64,000 nucleotides of DNA from Porticoccaceae bacterium (GTDB lineage: Bacteria; Pseudomonadota; Gammaproteobacteria; Pseudomonadales; Porticoccaceae), in contig JAHEHL010000009.1 in assembly GCA_024644595.1 (NCBI GenBank), positions 457,512 to 521,511 on the forward strand, given 5' to 3'. The position numbers and the translations under genes are program-made. The notes under the pieces were generated by a model. That model saw nothing but the letters and a program-made list of their open reading frames with translations. It had not been told where the DNA came from and ran no database searches. Below, one piece after another: positions 46,966 to 57,460 of the stretch. The first letter of the stretch is position 1. Each line of letters starts with the position of its first letter.

Positions 46966-47160
46966 TTAAGCTTCCTCAACCTGCAACATATAGTGAACTT
47001 TATTGATCATGCCACGAACAGATGGAGTGTCTTCCACCTCAACAGTGTGACCGATACGACGCAAACCCAGACCGGAAACACAGGCTTTGTGATTCTGGAG
47101 ACGACCGATAGTGCTCTTGGTCTGAGTAACTTTAATTTTCTTAACTTTAGCTTTAGCCAT
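46966..47160 (-). CDS. rpmD: 50S ribosomal protein L30
   Basis: Small large-subunit protein of 64 residues, with the L30 pattern [32 protein letters not shown] and [11 protein letters not shown]. One nucleotide separates its stop from the rplO ATG. Typical proteobacterial length is about 59-61, so a slightly extended N-terminus is present. Confidence 0.96.
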   Translation of the reverse strand: MAKAKVKKIKVTQTKSTIGRLQNHKACVSGLGLRRIGHTVEVEDTPSVRGMINKVHYMLQVEEA

Positions 47161-47197
47161 TATCTTCTTCCAATAACTGACGCTGTAAAGCGGTCAC

Positions 47198-47707
47198 TTA
47201 GTTGAGGATTTCTTCCACTGATTTGCCACGCTTCGCTGCAACATCATCGGGTGACTTCATATCACGCAGTGCCTTAAAGGTTGCGCGCACAACGTTCACC
47301 GGATTGGTTGAGCCGTAGCACTTTGCCAATACATTCTGTACACCGGCCAGTTCCAGAACCGAGCGCATCGCACCACCGGCAATAACACCGGTACCATCCG
47401 ATGCGGGCTGCATGTAAATCTTGGAAGCAGCATGAATACCTTTTGTCGGATACTGAATGGTGCTTCCGTCCAGCGCAACGTCAATCATGTTTCGACGCGC
47501 GGACTCCATAGCCTTCTGAATCGCCTGCGGCACTTCACGGGCTTTGCCACGGCCAAATCCAACACGTCCATTGCCGTCGCCAACAACAGTCAAGGCAGTA
47601 AAAGAGAACATACGTCCACCTTTAACCGTCTTTGCAACACGGTTAACCTGAACCAGCTTCTCCATCATGCCTTCAGCTGAAGAGTCTTTCTGATCTGTAA
47701 GAGCCAT
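47198..47707 (-). CDS. rpsE: 30S ribosomal protein S5
   Basis: Small-subunit protein at the mRNA entry site, involved in decoding accuracy. The 169 residues have the double-stranded-RNA-binding-like N-terminal domain ([35 protein letters not shown]) and the C-terminal domain with [17 protein letters not shown]. It follows rplR by 12 nt and is separated from rpmD by 37 nt. Confidence 0.98.
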   Translation of the reverse strand: MALTDQKDSSAEGMMEKLVQVNRVAKTVKGGRMFSFTALTVVGDGNGRVGFGRGKAREVPQAIQKAMESARRNMIDVALDGSTIQYPTKGIHAASKIYMQPASDGTGVIAGGAMRSVLELAGVQNVLAKCYGSTNPVNVVRATFKALRDMKSPDDVAAKRGKSVEEILN

Positions 47708-47719
47708 ATCGTCTACCTA

Positions 47720-48070
47720 TTAAAATTCGAGGCCGGCTTCACGCGCGGCGTCGGCCAGTGCTTTTACACGGCCATGGTACTTAAAGCCACTGCGATCAAA
47801 GGCTACTTTGGTTACACCCGCAGCAACGGCGCGCTCGGCAACAAGCTTGCCCACAGCGGTTGCAGCATCGGTATTACCGGTAGCGTTACCGCGCAAATCC
47901 TTCTCTAGCGTCGAAGCGCTAGCGAGAACTCGATCGCCATCAGCGCCAATAATCTGCGCATAAATATGGCGCGGAGTCCGGTTTACACACAAACGGCTAA
48001 CACCTTGCTCACGGATCTTCATTCGTACACGTCGCGCGCGACGCTGACGTGAAATTTTCTTATCGCTCAT
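47720..48070 (-). CDS. rplR: 50S ribosomal protein L18
   Basis: 5S rRNA-binding protein of the central protuberance. The 116 residues contain the basic N-terminus ([16 protein letters not shown]), [14 protein letters not shown] and the C-terminal [20 protein letters not shown]. Standard spc-operon position, 13 nt after rplF. Confidence 0.98.
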   Translation of the reverse strand: MSDKKISRQRRARRVRMKIREQGVSRLCVNRTPRHIYAQIIGADGDRVLASASTLEKDLRGNATGNTDAATAVGKLVAERAVAAGVTKVAFDRSGFKYHGRVKALADAAREAGLEF

Positions 48071-48083
48071 CGTATTACCCTAA

Positions 48084-48617
48084 TTACTTCTTCTTGGCCT
48101 CTTTGCGTCTTACGTGCTCACCGGAGATTCTAACTCCCTTACCTTTGTAAGGCTCTGGTGGACGGAAGGCGCGGATTTCAGCTGCAACTTGACCTAGCAC
48201 CTGCTTATCCGAGGATTTCAGTAAAATTTCAGTCTGGCTCGGCGTCTCTGCAGTTACACCCTCTGGCAGCTCATACACTACCGGATGCGAAAAACCTAAA
48301 GTCAGGTTGATCTTATTACCCTGAACCTGGGCACGGTAACCAACACCGACCAGATCAAGCTTCTTTTCAAAACCTTGAGAAACACCTGTAACCATGTTGT
48401 TGACCAGCGCTCTGGTCGTACCAGACATTGCGCGGGAGAACTTGGCACTTGATCGAGCAGAAAAAGTCAGAACGTTTTCTTCCTGCACAATCTCAACTTC
48501 AGGGTTGATCGGCATCACTAAAGAGCCAATCTTGCCTTTCACAGTGATCTCGGAGCCGCCAATGGTGACTTGCACACCGCTCGGCAGTTCTACTGGATTA
48601 TTTGCAACTCTAGACAT
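48084..48617 (-). CDS. rplF: 50S ribosomal protein L6
   Basis: Large-subunit protein near the factor-binding site. The 177 residues hold two repeated L6 domains (about 10-82 and 90-165) and the C-terminal signature [24 protein letters not shown]. Standard spc-operon position, 12 nt after rpsH. Confidence 0.98.
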   Translation of the reverse strand: MSRVANNPVELPSGVQVTIGGSEITVKGKIGSLVMPINPEVEIVQEENVLTFSARSSAKFSRAMSGTTRALVNNMVTGVSQGFEKKLDLVGVGYRAQVQGNKINLTLGFSHPVVYELPEGVTAETPSQTEILLKSSDKQVLGQVAAEIRAFRPPEPYKGKGVRISGEHVRRKEAKKK

Positions 48618-48629
48618 CTCGTTTTCCTA

Positions 48630-49022
48630 TCAGAATACGGTGCAAAGCACTTCACCGCCGATACCGGCAGCGCGGGCAGCACGATCAGTCATCACACCAT
48701 TACTGGTTGAGACAATGGCAATGCCAAGGCCACTACGAACTTTAGGGATCGCATTGCTACCCTTGTACTGTCGCAGACTAGGCTTGCTTATTCGTGCTAT
48801 TTCTTCGATAACAGGCTTGCCTTCGAAATACTTAAGCTCAACAGTCATAGTTGGCTTAACGTCATCGGTCACAGAGAAGCCTGCGATGTAACCTTCCTCT
48901 TGCAAAACCTTGGCGACAGACGCCTTCAGCTTTGAAGCGGGCATAGAAACGTGCGGCTTGCTGCGATGATGCGCATTGCGAATGCGAGTCAACATATCAG
49001 ATAAAGGATCTTGCATACTCAT
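48630..49022 (-). CDS. rpsH: 30S ribosomal protein S8
   Basis: Binds the central domain of 16S rRNA and, in E. coli, represses the spc operon. The ATG at 49022 gives 130 residues beginning [18 protein letters not shown], the exact family start, with GAGGAG 9 nt upstream. The frame is open far upstream into rpsN, which would be wrong. C-terminal block: [18 protein letters not shown]. Confidence 0.98.
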   Translation of the reverse strand: MSMQDPLSDMLTRIRNAHHRSKPHVSMPASKLKASVAKVLQEEGYIAGFSVTDDVKPTMTVELKYFEGKPVIEEIARISKPSLRQYKGSNAIPKVRSGLGIAIVSTSNGVMTDRAARAAGIGGEVLCTVF

Positions 49023-49041
49023 ATCGTTTGGCTCCTCAAAC

Positions 49042-49347
49042 TTACCAGCTGGATTTAACCAGGCCGGGAATCTCGCCGCGCATAGCTGACTCGCGCAGTT
49101 TATTTCGGCACAGGCCAAACTTACGGTAGACACCATGTGGACGGCCGGTAATGCGGCAGCGGTTACGCTGACGTACTGGGCTCGCATCACGCGGCAATTT
49201 TTGTAATTTTACTTGCGCATCCCAACGCTCTTCATCAGACGCATTAACATTGCTGATGACGGCCTTCAACTGCGCGCGCTTCTCAGCGAACTTAGCGACT
49301 GTCTTACTGCGCTTATGCTCGCGCTCGATCATTGATACTTTTGCCAT
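49042..49347 (-). CDS. rpsN: 30S ribosomal protein S14
   Basis: Head protein of the small subunit. The 101 residues are the long, zinc-free form (no CxxC pair), ending with the conserved [20 protein letters not shown] and [16 protein letters not shown]. It lies 12 nt after rplE. Confidence 0.98.
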   Translation of the reverse strand: MAKVSMIEREHKRSKTVAKFAEKRAQLKAVISNVNASDEERWDAQVKLQKLPRDASPVRQRNRCRITGRPHGVYRKFGLCRNKLRESAMRGEIPGLVKSSW

Positions 49348-49359
49348 TTACCTACTACC

Positions 49360-49899
49360 TCAACCTTTCAGCGGGAAGTTAAAGGCGCGCAACAGAGCAC
49401 GACCTTCATCGTCGTTTCGAGCCGTAGTAGTGATAGTGATATCAAGACCACGCAACTTATCAATTTTTTCGTAATCGATTTCCGGAAAAATAATCTGCTC
49501 GCTGACACCCATTGAGAAGTTACCGCGTCCGTCAAACTGCTTCGGGCTAATACCGCGGAAATCTCGAATACGTGGAATAGCGATACCAACCAAGCGCTCA
49601 AGGAACTCATACATACGCTCGCTGCGCAGTGTTACCTTGGTGCCGATGGGCCAACCCTGACGAACCTTAAAGCCCGCGATCGACTTACGCGCGTTATTGA
49701 TAACCGGCTTCTGACCAGAGATCAGTGTCAGGTCAGCAACCGCGTTTTCGAGTGACTTCTTGTCCCCAATCGCCTCACCAACACCCATATTAAGAGTGAT
49801 TTTGGTGATGCGTGGAACTTCCATCACATTCGCCAGCCCGAGCTCTTCTTTAAGCTTGGATGCCAATTCGTTGTTGTACAGTTCTTTCAGCCTTGCCAT
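49360..49899 (-). CDS. rplE: 50S ribosomal protein L5
   Basis: 5S rRNA-binding protein of the central protuberance that contacts the 30S head. The 179 residues carry [36 protein letters not shown] and the block [17 protein letters not shown]. It is 16 nt after rplX. Confidence 0.98.
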   Translation of the reverse strand: MARLKELYNNELASKLKEELGLANVMEVPRITKITLNMGVGEAIGDKKSLENAVADLTLISGQKPVINNARKSIAGFKVRQGWPIGTKVTLRSERMYEFLERLVGIAIPRIRDFRGISPKQFDGRGNFSMGVSEQIIFPEIDYEKIDKLRGLDITITTTARNDDEGRALLRAFNFPLKG

Positions 49900-49915
49900 T
49901 TCGATTACCTGTTTC

Positions 49916-50239
49916 TTAAGCGTCTACGGCTTCGCCGTTGGACTTGAAGATACGAATCTTCGTGTTATCTTCCAGAATCTTAAAGCCAACTCGATCCGCC
50001 TTATTGGTCGCACCATTAAAGATAGCCACATTGGAAACCTGAATCGGGGCTTCTTTTTCAACAATCCCGCCGGCAATACCAGCCTGGGGATTGGGCTTCT
50101 GGTGCTTCTTAACCATCTGAATACCTGACACCAGCAGGCGATCACCGTCCAAAACCTTCAGGACCTTGCCGCGCTTGCCTTTGTCTTTACCGGCAACAAC
50201 GATCACTTCGTCATCGCGCTTAATTTTGAGCATTGCCAT
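49916..50239 (-). CDS. rplX: 50S ribosomal protein L24
   Basis: Early-assembly protein at the tunnel exit with a KOW motif ([20 protein letters not shown]). 107 residues. ATG at 50239 has GAGGA 8 nt upstream; a second ATG two codons later is possible. It follows rplN by 14 nt. Confidence 0.97.
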   Translation of the reverse strand: MAMLKIKRDDEVIVVAGKDKGKRGKVLKVLDGDRLLVSGIQMVKKHQKPNPQAGIAGGIVEKEAPIQVSNVAIFNGATNKADRVGFKILEDNTKIRIFKSNGEAVDA

Positions 50240-50253
50240 TTCTAAATCCTCGC

Positions 50254-50622
50254 TTACAGCACTTCAGGTGCCAGGGAGATAATTCGCATAAAGCGCTCAG
50301 TGCGCAATTCACGAGTTACCGGCCCAAAAATACGGGTGCCAACAGGCGCCAGATTAGCGTTCAACAGTACTGCAGCGTTGTCGTCAAACTTGATCAAGCT
50401 GCCATCCTGTCGACGCAGGCCCTTCTTGGTGCGCACCACAACTGCGCTCATTACCTGGCCTTTTTTGACCTTGCCGCGTGGAATCGCTTCCTTGACGGTA
50501 ACTTTGATGATGTCGCCAACGCGAGCATAACGACGGTGCGAACCGCCCAGCACTTTGATACACATCACACGACGCGCTCCGCTGTTGTCCGCTACATCAA
50601 GATAACTTTCTGTTTGAATCAT
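50254..50622 (-). CDS. rplN: 50S ribosomal protein L14
   Basis: Large-subunit interface protein. The 122 residues match the invariant family pattern ([38 protein letters not shown]). It opens the spc gene set. Only 33 nt separate it from rpsQ, and I see no promoter or terminator there, so S10 and spc are probably one transcript. Confidence 0.98.
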   Translation of the reverse strand: MIQTESYLDVADNSGARRVMCIKVLGGSHRRYARVGDIIKVTVKEAIPRGKVKKGQVMSAVVVRTKKGLRRQDGSLIKFDDNAAVLLNANLAPVGTRIFGPVTRELRTERFMRIISLAPEVL

Positions 50623-50655
50623 TTTCTTACTCCAGACCCTTTACCGTCGACAGAC

Positions 50656-50922
50656 TTATTCTGTTACAGCACGCTCGTCTATATTGACCAGCTTCCACGT
50701 TTTGTCTTTTGACACAGGACGACATTCTGCAATTGTCACCAGATCGCCTGTTCGAGCACCATTGTCTTCATCGTGCGCTTTAATCTTCGTCGACTTAGTC
50801 AAGATCTTCCCGTATACCGGGTGCTTGACGCGTCGCTCAACAAGAACAGTTACAGTCTTGTCCATTTTATCGCTGACGATACGGCCAGTTAGGGTACGTG
50901 AGCTAGTTTGTAATTCGGACAT
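50656..50922 (-). CDS. rpsQ: 30S ribosomal protein S17
   Basis: Early 16S rRNA-binding OB-fold protein. The 88 residues contain [20 protein letters not shown] and the [21 protein letters not shown] block. Last gene of the S10 set, 2 nt after rpmC. Confidence 0.97.
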   Translation of the reverse strand: MSELQTSSRTLTGRIVSDKMDKTVTVLVERRVKHPVYGKILTKSTKIKAHDEDNGARTGDLVTIAECRPVSKDKTWKLVNIDERAVTE

Positions 50923-50924
50923 TG

Positions 50925-51116
50925 TTATTCCCCTGCCTTCTGGTTAAGCACTGTTTTGATTCGCGCAATATTGCGACGAGTCTGCTTAACTTTGTGGCTC
51001 TCGGTTAACTGACCAGTGGTCAACTGCATACGCAGGTTAAACTGCTGCTTGAGCTCCGCAATCAGCGCAGCCTCCAGCTCTTCACTTGTCTTTTCACGCA
51101 ATTCGTTAGCTTTCAT
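50925..51116 (-). CDS. rpmC: 50S ribosomal protein L29
   Basis: A two-helix protein at the tunnel exit near the SRP and trigger-factor docking site. The 63 residues read [18 protein letters not shown] at the start and [16 protein letters not shown] at the end. 2 nt from rplP, 2 nt from rpsQ. Confidence 0.97.
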   Translation of the reverse strand: MKANELREKTSEELEAALIAELKQQFNLRMQLTTGQLTESHKVKQTRRNIARIKTVLNQKAGE

Positions 51117-51118
51117 CT

Positions 51119-51532
51119 TTACATCACCGTGCGTTTAACGAAGGTGGTTGCAATCGGCAACTTAGCCGCAGCAAGGGCGAACGCTTCGCGCGCCAACTCT
51201 TCACTCACACCTTCCATTTCATAGAGAACCTTGCCTGGCTTGATCAATGCAACCCAGTATTCAACGTTACCTTTACCTTTACCCATTCGCACTTCAAGCG
51301 GCTTGTTGGTTATTGGCTTATCCGGAAAAACTCGAATCCAGATTTTGCCGCCACGCTTGATGTGCCGGGTCATAGCACGACGAGCCGCCTCGATCTGACG
51401 CGCCGTCAAACGGCCTCGTACAGATGCTTTGAGTCCAAACTCGCCAAAGCTGACTTTGCTGCCGCGAAGCGCCAGACCACGATTGCGGCCCTTGTGCATC
51501 TTGCGGAATTTCGTACGTTTTGGTTGCAGCAT
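51119..51532 (-). CDS. rplP: 50S ribosomal protein L16
   Basis: Large-subunit protein close to the A-site tRNA. The 137 residues have the family start [19 protein letters not shown] and [12 protein letters not shown]. The Arg of [14 protein letters not shown], which is hydroxylated in E. coli, is present. 19 nt after rpsC. Confidence 0.98.
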   Translation of the reverse strand: MLQPKRTKFRKMHKGRNRGLALRGSKVSFGEFGLKASVRGRLTARQIEAARRAMTRHIKRGGKIWIRVFPDKPITNKPLEVRMGKGKGNVEYWVALIKPGKVLYEMEGVSEELAREAFALAAAKLPIATTFVKRTVM

Positions 51533-51551
51533 CTCGCTCTACCCTTGTCGC

Positions 51552-52229
51552 TTAATTCTTGTTACTTTTGCCTTTGGCGGGCGCTTGTTCAGCTTCCTCA
51601 CCACCCAGAACTTCACCTTTGAAGATCCACACCTTGACACCGATAATGCCGTAAGTGGTATTGCCTTCAGCCGTTGCATAATCAATATCCGCACGCAGAG
51701 TGTGCAGGGGAACGCGCCCCTCACGGTACCACTCGGAGCGTGCGATTTCCGCACCACCAAGACGACCACCAACCTGAATCTTGACACCCAGTGCACCACC
51801 GCGCATCGCGTTCTGCACTGCACGCTTCATCGCACGACGGAACATCACACGACGCTCTAACTGCTGAGCAACATTCTGCGCGACCAGTGATGCATCAAGG
51901 TCAGGCTTGCGAATTTCTTCAATATTAATATTGACCGCACAACCCATTTTCGCTGCAATTTCATTGCGCAGCGCCTCGACATCTTCACCTTTCTTACCGA
52001 TAACGATACCTGGACGAGCCGTGTGGATAGTGATTCTGGCACTATCAGATGGACGCTCGATATCAACTCGACTTACCGAGGCGTGAGCCAGACGCTTGCG
52101 AATAAACTCTCGAACCGTCAGATCCTGATGCAGCTTGTTCGCATAGTCCTTATTACCCGCGTACCAAGTAGAGGTATGCTTTTTCACAATACCTAAACGG
52201 ATGCCAGTTGGATGTACTTTTTGACCCAT
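51552..52229 (-). CDS. rpsC: 30S ribosomal protein S3
   Basis: Small-subunit head protein lining the mRNA entry channel. The 225 residues have an N-terminal KH domain (about 38-110, [17 protein letters not shown]) and the C-terminal S3 domain (about 120-205), ending in an Ala/Lys-rich tail. 23 nt after rplV. Confidence 0.98.
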   Translation of the reverse strand: MGQKVHPTGIRLGIVKKHTSTWYAGNKDYANKLHQDLTVREFIRKRLAHASVSRVDIERPSDSARITIHTARPGIVIGKKGEDVEALRNEIAAKMGCAVNINIEEIRKPDLDASLVAQNVAQQLERRVMFRRAMKRAVQNAMRGGALGVKIQVGGRLGGAEIARSEWYREGRVPLHTLRADIDYATAEGNTTYGIIGVKVWIFKGEVLGGEEAEQAPAKGKSNKN

Positions 52230-52252
52230 GGAATGGTCTCCCGAACCTAATT

Positions 52253-52591
52253 CTACTTTTCAGCGACTTTTACAGTGATGTGACAACTGCGCTTAAAAAT
52301 TCGATCAGCGCGCCCTTTGGCCCGCGGCTTAATGCGCTTCATGGTCATGCCTTCATCGACAAATATTGTCGACACTTTCAGCTCATCCACGTCCGCACCA
52401 TTGTTGTGCTCGGCGTTAGCAATTGCCGACTCCAGCACCTTCTTAATAATATCCGCGCCCTTCTTACCGCTGAATTGCAGAATATCCAATGCATCTTCAA
52501 CCGCTTTGCCACGAATTTGATCAGCAACCAGACGCGCTTTCTGCGCTGACATTCTGGCTCCTCTTAATTTAGCTGCTACTTCCACAGTCAA
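52253..52591 (-). CDS. rplV: 50S ribosomal protein L22
   Basis: Large-subunit protein whose beta-hairpin lines the exit tunnel (macrolide-resistance site). The 112 residues contain [18 protein letters not shown] and the hairpin end [18 protein letters not shown]. The tunnel hairpin looks intact. 19 nt after rpsS. Confidence 0.97.
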   Translation of the reverse strand: MTVEVAAKLRGARMSAQKARLVADQIRGKAVEDALDILQFSGKKGADIIKKVLESAIANAEHNNGADVDELKVSTIFVDEGMTMKRIKPRAKGRADRIFKRSCHITVKVAEK

Positions 52592-52610
52592 TACCTCTTA
52601 GACTCAGTGC

Positions 52611-52886
52611 TTATCGCTTGGCTTTCTTATCAGCAACGTGACCTTTATAGGTGCGCGTTGGAGAAAATTCACCCAGCTTATGGCCAACCATTTCTTCGTT
52701 GACTAAAACAGGAATGTGTTGACGACCATTGTGTACAGCGATCGTGAGACCAACCATATCCGGTAAAATCATTGAACGACGTGACCAGGTTTTAATGGGA
52801 CGACGATCATTGGCTGCAGCCGCTGCCTCTACTTTTTTTACCAAGTGGAGATCAACGAATGGTCCTTTTTTTAGAGAGCGTGGCAC
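52611..52886 (-). CDS. rpsS: 30S ribosomal protein S19
   Basis: Small-subunit head protein near the A-site finger. The 91 residues start [20 protein letters not shown] and contain [18 protein letters not shown], both invariant. Follows rplB by 36 nt. Confidence 0.98.
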   Translation of the reverse strand: MPRSLKKGPFVDLHLVKKVEAAAAANDRRPIKTWSRRSMILPDMVGLTIAVHNGRQHIPVLVNEEMVGHKLGEFSPTRTYKGHVADKKAKR

Positions 52887-52922
52887 GTTTGCTTTCCTCT
52901 TCTATTCTATTTTGGTCAGCGC

Positions 52923-53744
52923 TTACTTGCGGCGACGAATAATGTATTTGTCAGTGCGCTTGTTCTTGCGCGTCTTGTAGCCTTTAGTAGGCATACCCCA
53001 TGGAGACACAGGATGACGGCCGCCCGAAGTACGCCCTTCACCACCACCATGTGGGTGATCAACCGGGTTCATCGCCACACCGCGAACGGTCGGACGAATA
53101 CCACGCCAGCGCGAAGCACCAGCCTTACCCAGCGAGCGCAAGCTGTGCTCACTGTTGCAAACTTCACCGAGGGTGGCGCGACAATCGACTGGCAGTCGAC
53201 GCATTTCACCGCTGCGGAGACGAACGGTTGCATAAGCACCCTCTCGAGCCACCAACTGAACCGAGGCCGCCGCACTGCGCGCAATTTGCGCACCTTTGCC
53301 CGGCTTCATCTCAACGCAATGAACCGTCGAACCCACTGGAATCTTGCGCAGCGGTAAAGTGTTGCCCACTTTTATAGGGGAATCTTCACCAGACTGTACG
53401 ATATCGCCAGCCGAAACACCTTTGGGTGCGATGATGTAGCGACGCTCACCATCGGCGTAACACAGCAATGCAATATGCGCGCTACGATTTGGATCATATT
53501 CCAGGCGCTCAACTTTTGCAGGGATACCATCTTTGTTGCGCTTAAAATCAACAATTCGATAATGCTGCTTGTGCCCACCACCAATGTGACGCACGGTAAT
53601 GCGACCACTGCTATTGCGGCCACCGGTACGCTTTTTAGGCGCCAGCAAAGGTGCGTAAGGCGCGCCTTTATGCAAATCCGGAGTCACAACACTTACAACG
53701 AAGCGGCGACCTGGAGATGTTGGTTTTCTTTTAATAACTGCCAT
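52923..53744 (-). CDS. rplB: 50S ribosomal protein L2
   Basis: Primary 23S rRNA-binding protein needed for subunit joining and peptidyl transfer. 273 residues, with [19 protein letters not shown] early and the highly conserved C-terminal [19 protein letters not shown], including the His implicated in activity. Follows rplW by 10 nt. Confidence 0.98.
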   Translation of the reverse strand: MAVIKRKPTSPGRRFVVSVVTPDLHKGAPYAPLLAPKKRTGGRNSSGRITVRHIGGGHKQHYRIVDFKRNKDGIPAKVERLEYDPNRSAHIALLCYADGERRYIIAPKGVSAGDIVQSGEDSPIKVGNTLPLRKIPVGSTVHCVEMKPGKGAQIARSAAASVQLVAREGAYATVRLRSGEMRRLPVDCRATLGEVCNSEHSLRSLGKAGASRWRGIRPTVRGVAMNPVDHPHGGGEGRTSGGRHPVSPWGMPTKGYKTRKNKRTDKYIIRRRK

Positions 53745-53754
53745 GACTAAACCC

Positions 53755-54051
53755 TTACTCCGCTACTGCAAAGTCAATGTCTTGACCTTCCGCAAGACGA
53801 ACATAAGCCTTGCGCCAATCGCTACGGCGGCCGATGCCAGTGCGCGTTCGGCGCGTCTTACCCTTGACGTTGACCACTCGAACGTCGTCAACCTGTACCT
53901 CAAACAGCTGCTCAACAGCACGTTTGACTTCCAGTTTGCTGGCGTCAGTAGCAACTTTAAAAACGATCTGCGTCGCTGCACCAGATACCATGGCTGATTT
54001 CTCAGTGATATGCGGCCCTAACAACACTTTGAAGACTCTTTCTTGGTTCAT
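53755..54051 (-). CDS. rplW: 50S ribosomal protein L23
   Basis: Tunnel-exit protein that docks trigger factor and SRP. The 98 residues include [12 protein letters not shown] and [19 protein letters not shown]. The trigger-factor Glu region near the start appears present. It overlaps rplD by 4 nt (ATGA). Confidence 0.97.
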   Translation of the reverse strand: MNQERVFKVLLGPHITEKSAMVSGAATQIVFKVATDASKLEVKRAVEQLFEVQVDDVRVVNVKGKTRRTRTGIGRRSDWRKAYVRLAEGQDIDFAVAE

Positions 54052-54662
54052 GCCAGAATCTCCTCAAGCTTTTTCAGCGCTGGCACAGTAACCAACACCT
54101 TTTCAAAATTAATCAAACTGACTGGATCGACCGCAGCAGCATCACGCACGTCAACTTTGTGCAGATTGCGTGAAGAGAGGTAAAGATTTTCACTAACCTC
54201 TTCAGTGACAATCATTACATCAGTCAGACTGTACTCCTGCAGCTTGGCAATCAAGTGCTTGGTCTTTGGCGCGTCGAGATCAAACTCTTCAACAATAACC
54301 AAACGATCTTGACGGGCCAGCTCGGAGACAATCGAACGCATCGCTGAGCGGTACATTTTTCGATTGAGCTTCTGACTGTGATCCTGAGGCTGGGCAGCAA
54401 AGGTAACACCACCTCCACGCCAGATTGGACCGCGAATGGTACCAGCTCGAGCACGACCTGTACCTTTCTGACGAAACGGCTTACGGCCACCGCCAGAGAC
54501 AGCGGAACGATTCTTCTGTCCGCGAGTACCCTGACGGGCACCAGCCAGAAACGCTACAACAGTCTGATGAACCAGATCCTGGTTAAATTCTGTTCCAAAC
54601 GCTAACTCAGAAACTTCGATAGTTCCTTTATTACCTTTGGGTGTCGCAATTGCTAATTCCAT
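54048..54662 (-). CDS. rplD: 50S ribosomal protein L4
   Basis: Tunnel-constriction protein and, in E. coli, autogenous regulator of the S10 operon. The ATG at 54662 gives 204 residues. A GTG two codons upstream (54668) is inside the AGGGGAG ribosome-binding sequence, so ATG is preferred. The tunnel loop ([20 protein letters not shown]) and [11 protein letters not shown] are present. Overlaps rplW by 4 nt, 12 nt after rplC. Confidence 0.97.
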   Translation of the reverse strand: MELAIATPKGNKGTIEVSELAFGTEFNQDLVHQTVVAFLAGARQGTRGQKNRSAVSGGGRKPFRQKGTGRARAGTIRGPIWRGGGVTFAAQPQDHSQKLNRKMYRSAMRSIVSELARQDRLVIVEEFDLDAPKTKHLIAKLQEYSLTDVMIVTEEVSENLYLSSRNLHKVDVRDAAAVDPVSLINFEKVLVTVPALKKLEEILA

Positions 54663-54674
54663 GGACACTCCCCT

Positions 54675-55310
54675 TTACGCCTTGACTGCCGGACGAACCA
54701 CAACATTGCCACCAGGCGCGCCAGGAACGGCACCCTTGATTAACAGCAAATTGCGTTCCGCATCGACACGTACAATTTCAAGATTTTGAGTAGTAACTTG
54801 CGCATTACCCATTTGCCCGGCCATCTTCTTGCCTTTGAAGACCTTACCTGGGGACTGGTTTTGACCAATCGAACCAGGGGCACGGTGGGAAAGCGAGTTA
54901 CCGTGAGTAGCATCTTGCATAGCAAAGTTCCAGCGCTTGACGCCACCCTGGAAGCCCTTACCTTTGGAAGTACCCGTAACATCGACCATCTGACCAGCTT
55001 CAAAGCGCTCAACTGTAAGCGAACCGCCCACCTGAAACTCTTCATTACTGCCCTCTGAACGAAATTCCCACTGCCCACGACCAGCCTCAACACCAGCTTT
55101 GGCGAAGTGGCCTGCTTGAGGCTTGGTTACTCGGGATGCTTTGCGTGATCCAGTGGTCACCTGAATAGCTGAATAGCCATCAGTGTCCACTGACTTAATT
55201 TGGGTAACATGATTCGGCGTTGCCTCGACCACGGTCACGGGGATAGACACACCATCTTCAGTGAATACGCGAGTCATGCCGCATTTGCGACCAACTATAC
55301 CTATACTCAT
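54675..55310 (-). CDS. rplC: 50S ribosomal protein L3
   Basis: Large-subunit protein with a long loop reaching the peptidyl-transferase centre. The 211 residues begin [17 protein letters not shown] and carry the loop [20 protein letters not shown], in which the Gln in the GQNQ segment is the residue methylated by PrmB in E. coli. It is separated from rpsJ by an unusually long 109 nt. Confidence 0.97.
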   Translation of the reverse strand: MSIGIVGRKCGMTRVFTEDGVSIPVTVVEATPNHVTQIKSVDTDGYSAIQVTTGSRKASRVTKPQAGHFAKAGVEAGRGQWEFRSEGSNEEFQVGGSLTVERFEAGQMVDVTGTSKGKGFQGGVKRWNFAMQDATHGNSLSHRAPGSIGQNQSPGKVFKGKKMAGQMGNAQVTTQNLEIVRVDAERNLLLIKGAVPGAPGGNVVVRPAVKA

Positions 55311-55365
55311 TTTTTTAACCTCTTAAGCGTACGGGGCTGTTACCCGCTACGGCTGCCTATTTCAA

Positions 55366-55388
55366 GGCATTACACTTTAGTGTTTGCC
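55366..55388. promoter_or_regulatory. Hairpin in the rpsJ-rplC intergenic gap
   Basis: GGCA and ACACT arms pair with AGTGT and TGCC around a 2-nt loop, with a small internal bulge, in the 109-nt spacer between rpsJ and rplC. There is no U-tract, so it is not an intrinsic terminator. Function unknown; a processing or regulatory site is possible. Confidence 0.3.
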
Positions 55389-55419
55389 CGGCATTACTGC
55401 CGAACCGCTACAGTCGTTA

Positions 55420-55731
55420 TCAGCTCAGGCTGATTTGTACTTCAACGCCTGCGGCAAGATTCAGTTTCATAAGCGCGTCAACAGTTTTTTCTGTTGGCTC
55501 GACAATGTCGATCAAGCGCTTGTGCGTGCGAATTTCGTACTGGTCGCGCGCATCCTTATTTACGTGTGGAGAGATCAGTACAGTGTACTTTTCCTTCCGG
55601 GTCGGCAAAGGGATTGGACCCCTGATCTGCGCACCTGTGCGCCGAGCCGTTTCTACAATTTCCTGTGTGGACGTGTCGATCAACTTGTGATCAAACGCCT
55701 TGAGGCGAATCCTGATGCTTTGGTTTTGCAT
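55420..55731 (-). CDS. rpsJ: 30S ribosomal protein S10
   Basis: Small-subunit head protein that also acts as transcription antitermination factor NusE. The 103 residues contain [20 protein letters not shown] and [20 protein letters not shown]. First gene of the S10 operon; its ATG has GGAG 10 nt upstream and follows a short leader of about 65 nt. Confidence 0.98.
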   Translation of the reverse strand: MQNQSIRIRLKAFDHKLIDTSTQEIVETARRTGAQIRGPIPLPTRKEKYTVLISPHVNKDARDQYEIRTHKRLIDIVEPTEKTVDALMKLNLAAGVEVQISLS

Positions 55732-55801
55732 GGAATCGAAACTCCGCTATCTCTACTAAAACTCCAGGGTAACAACTGCCAGCCCCGAAAAAGGAGCGCG
55801 A

Positions 55802-55830
55802 ATTCTAGTGCCGGGCCCCGGGGCTGTCAA
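55802..55830 (-). promoter_or_regulatory. Promoter of the S10 operon
   Basis: On the minus strand a consensus TTGACA (55830-55825), 17-nt GC-rich spacer and TAGAAT (55807-55802). The discriminator that follows is GC-rich (TCGCGCTCC). Upstream lies an AT-rich stretch (about 55831-55862, TTAATTAATTTAGC) fitting an UP element. This layout is typical of strongly growth-regulated promoters. Confidence 0.85.
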
Positions 55831-55902
55831 GCTTAATTACGCTTGAAGCTAAATTAATTAAAAGCCCTGAACCAAAGCGCTTTGACACTTTAACCAGGGG
55901 TC

Positions 55903-55928
55903 AAAAAAGGGGCCGTGAGGCCCCTTTT
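55903..55928 (-). terminator. Intrinsic terminator after tuf
   Basis: GGGGCC and GGCCCC form a perfect 6-bp stem around a 4-nt loop, extended by flanking A/T pairs, with a T6 tract on the minus strand. It begins 16 nt after the tuf stop and isolates tuf from the S10 promoter downstream. Confidence 0.92.
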
Positions 55929-55943
55929 AACAGGCTATCGCAA

Positions 55944-57167
55944 TTATTCGATAATCTTCGCAACAACGCCGGCACCAACCGTTCGGCCACCTTCACGGAT
56001 AGCAAAACGCAGGCCTTCTTCCATCGCAATCGGGTGGATCAGCGTGACTTCCATCTGCACGTTGTCACCAGGCATGACCATTTCAGTTCCCTCTGGCAGC
56101 TCACACGCGCCTGTCACGTCAGTGGTGCGGAAGTAAAACTGTGGACGGTAGCCTTTGAAGAATGGCGTGTGACGCCCGCCTTCATCTTTGGACAAGACAT
56201 ACACTTCTGAGGTGAACTTGGTGTGCGGCTTCACTGAACCGGGCTTGGCCAGTACCTGTCCGCGCTGCACGTCTTCTCGCTTGGTGCCACGCAGTAAGAT
56301 GCCGCAGTTCTCGCCTGCACGACCTTCGTCAAGCAGCTTGCGGAACATTTCGACACCTGTACAGGTGGTCTTGACGGTGTCGACGATGCCGATGATTTCT
56401 ACTTCTTCGCCTACTTTGACGACGCCGCGCTCGACACGTCCCGTTACTACGGTGCCGCGACCAGCAATGGAGAAGACGTCTTCAATCGGCATCAGGAACG
56501 CTTGGTCAATCGCGCGCACGGGCTCTGGAATGTAGCTGTCGAGTGCTTCTACCAGCTTCTTGACTGCGGTGGTGCCAAGCTCGTTGTCATCTCGTCCTTC
56601 GAGCGCCATCAGCGCTGAACCCACGATGATCGGGGTGTCGTCGCCGGGGAATTCATAGGTGTCGAGCAGCTCGCGCAGTTCCATTTCTACCAGCTCGAGC
56701 ATTTCTGCATATTCTTCTGAGTCGACGCCGCCACAGTCTTCTGCAAGCAGGTCAGCTTTGTTCAAAAATACCAGTACGTACGGTACGCCAACCTGACGTG
56801 ACAGCAGGATGTGCTCGCGTGTCTGGGGCATCGGGCCGTCTGTCGCTCCACAGACCAGTATCGCGCCGTCCATCTGCGCGGCACCGGTGATCATGTTTTT
56901 GACATAGTCGGCGTGGCCTGGGCAGTCTACGTGCGCGTAGTGACGTATCGGGGAGTCATACTCAACGTGGGCTGTCGAGATGGTGATGCCGCGCTCGCGC
57001 TCTTCAGGGGCGTTGTCAATCTGATCGAAGGCTTTCATTTCGCCTCCCCATACTTCTGAACAAACCCGGGTCATCGCCGCTGTCAGTGTCGTTTTACCAT
57101 GGTCTACGTGCCCAATGGTGCCTACGTTCACGTGCGGCTTGTTTCTTTCAAATTTTGCTTTTGCCAT
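55944..57167 (-). CDS. tuf: Elongation factor Tu
   Basis: GTPase that delivers aminoacyl-tRNA to the ribosome. The 407 residues are slightly longer than E. coli EF-Tu (394). G1 is GHVDHGKT (19-26), then DCPGH and NKAD. The extra length appears as small insertions around the [12 protein letters not shown] and [12 protein letters not shown] regions. Domains 2 and 3 are complete ([13 protein letters not shown]; the end is [11 protein letters not shown]). It has its own promoter and terminator and is separated from fusA, unlike the classic str operon. Only one tuf is visible here; a second copy elsewhere is possible. Confidence 0.98.
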   Translation of the reverse strand: MAKAKFERNKPHVNVGTIGHVDHGKTTLTAAMTRVCSEVWGGEMKAFDQIDNAPEERERGITISTAHVEYDSPIRHYAHVDCPGHADYVKNMITGAAQMDGAILVCGATDGPMPQTREHILLSRQVGVPYVLVFLNKADLLAEDCGGVDSEEYAEMLELVEMELRELLDTYEFPGDDTPIIVGSALMALEGRDDNELGTTAVKKLVEALDSYIPEPVRAIDQAFLMPIEDVFSIAGRGTVVTGRVERGVVKVGEEVEIIGIVDTVKTTCTGVEMFRKLLDEGRAGENCGILLRGTKREDVQRGQVLAKPGSVKPHTKFTSEVYVLSKDEGGRHTPFFKGYRPQFYFRTTDVTGACELPEGTEMVMPGDNVQMEVTLIHPIAMEEGLRFAIREGGRTVGAGVVAKIIE

Positions 57168-57259
57168 CTCAGTGTCTCCTCAGTAGGCATGTCACTTTTA
57201 ATGCTTTGATTTGGTATCACAACGGAGCTGCTAATTTACACCGATGCGCAAGGGACGCC

Positions 57260-57287
57260 ATCTTATACTGCGATTCGCCAGAGTCAA
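57260..57287 (-). promoter_or_regulatory. Candidate tuf promoter
   Basis: On the minus strand TTGACT (57287-57282), a 16-nt spacer and TAAGAT (57265-57260), followed by a GC-rich discriminator (GGCGTCCC). TATAAG overlapping the -10 would give a spacer of only 14 nt, so TAAGAT is the better fit. Confidence 0.6.
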
Positions 57288-57432
57288 CGCCCCTGACATG
57301 CAAATCGATAATTTTTTTATGTTTGAGCGGGTTTTAAGCGGAATTATCTGTAATTTACCGCCAACAGTCACAGACTCACGCAATAAATCGCCGTGCTTTT
57401 AATTACCAGGTACTTTATATGCGATTTTTTCT

Positions 57433-57460
57433 CTGTTATCGACGCAATATCCTGTATACT
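57433..57460 (+). promoter_or_regulatory. Candidate fusA2 promoter
   Basis: TATACT at 57455-57460 is followed directly by an alternating GC discriminator (CGCGCGCG). The best -35 is only CTGTTA (57433-57438) at 16-nt spacing. Start would be about 65 nt before the ATG. Confidence 0.4.
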
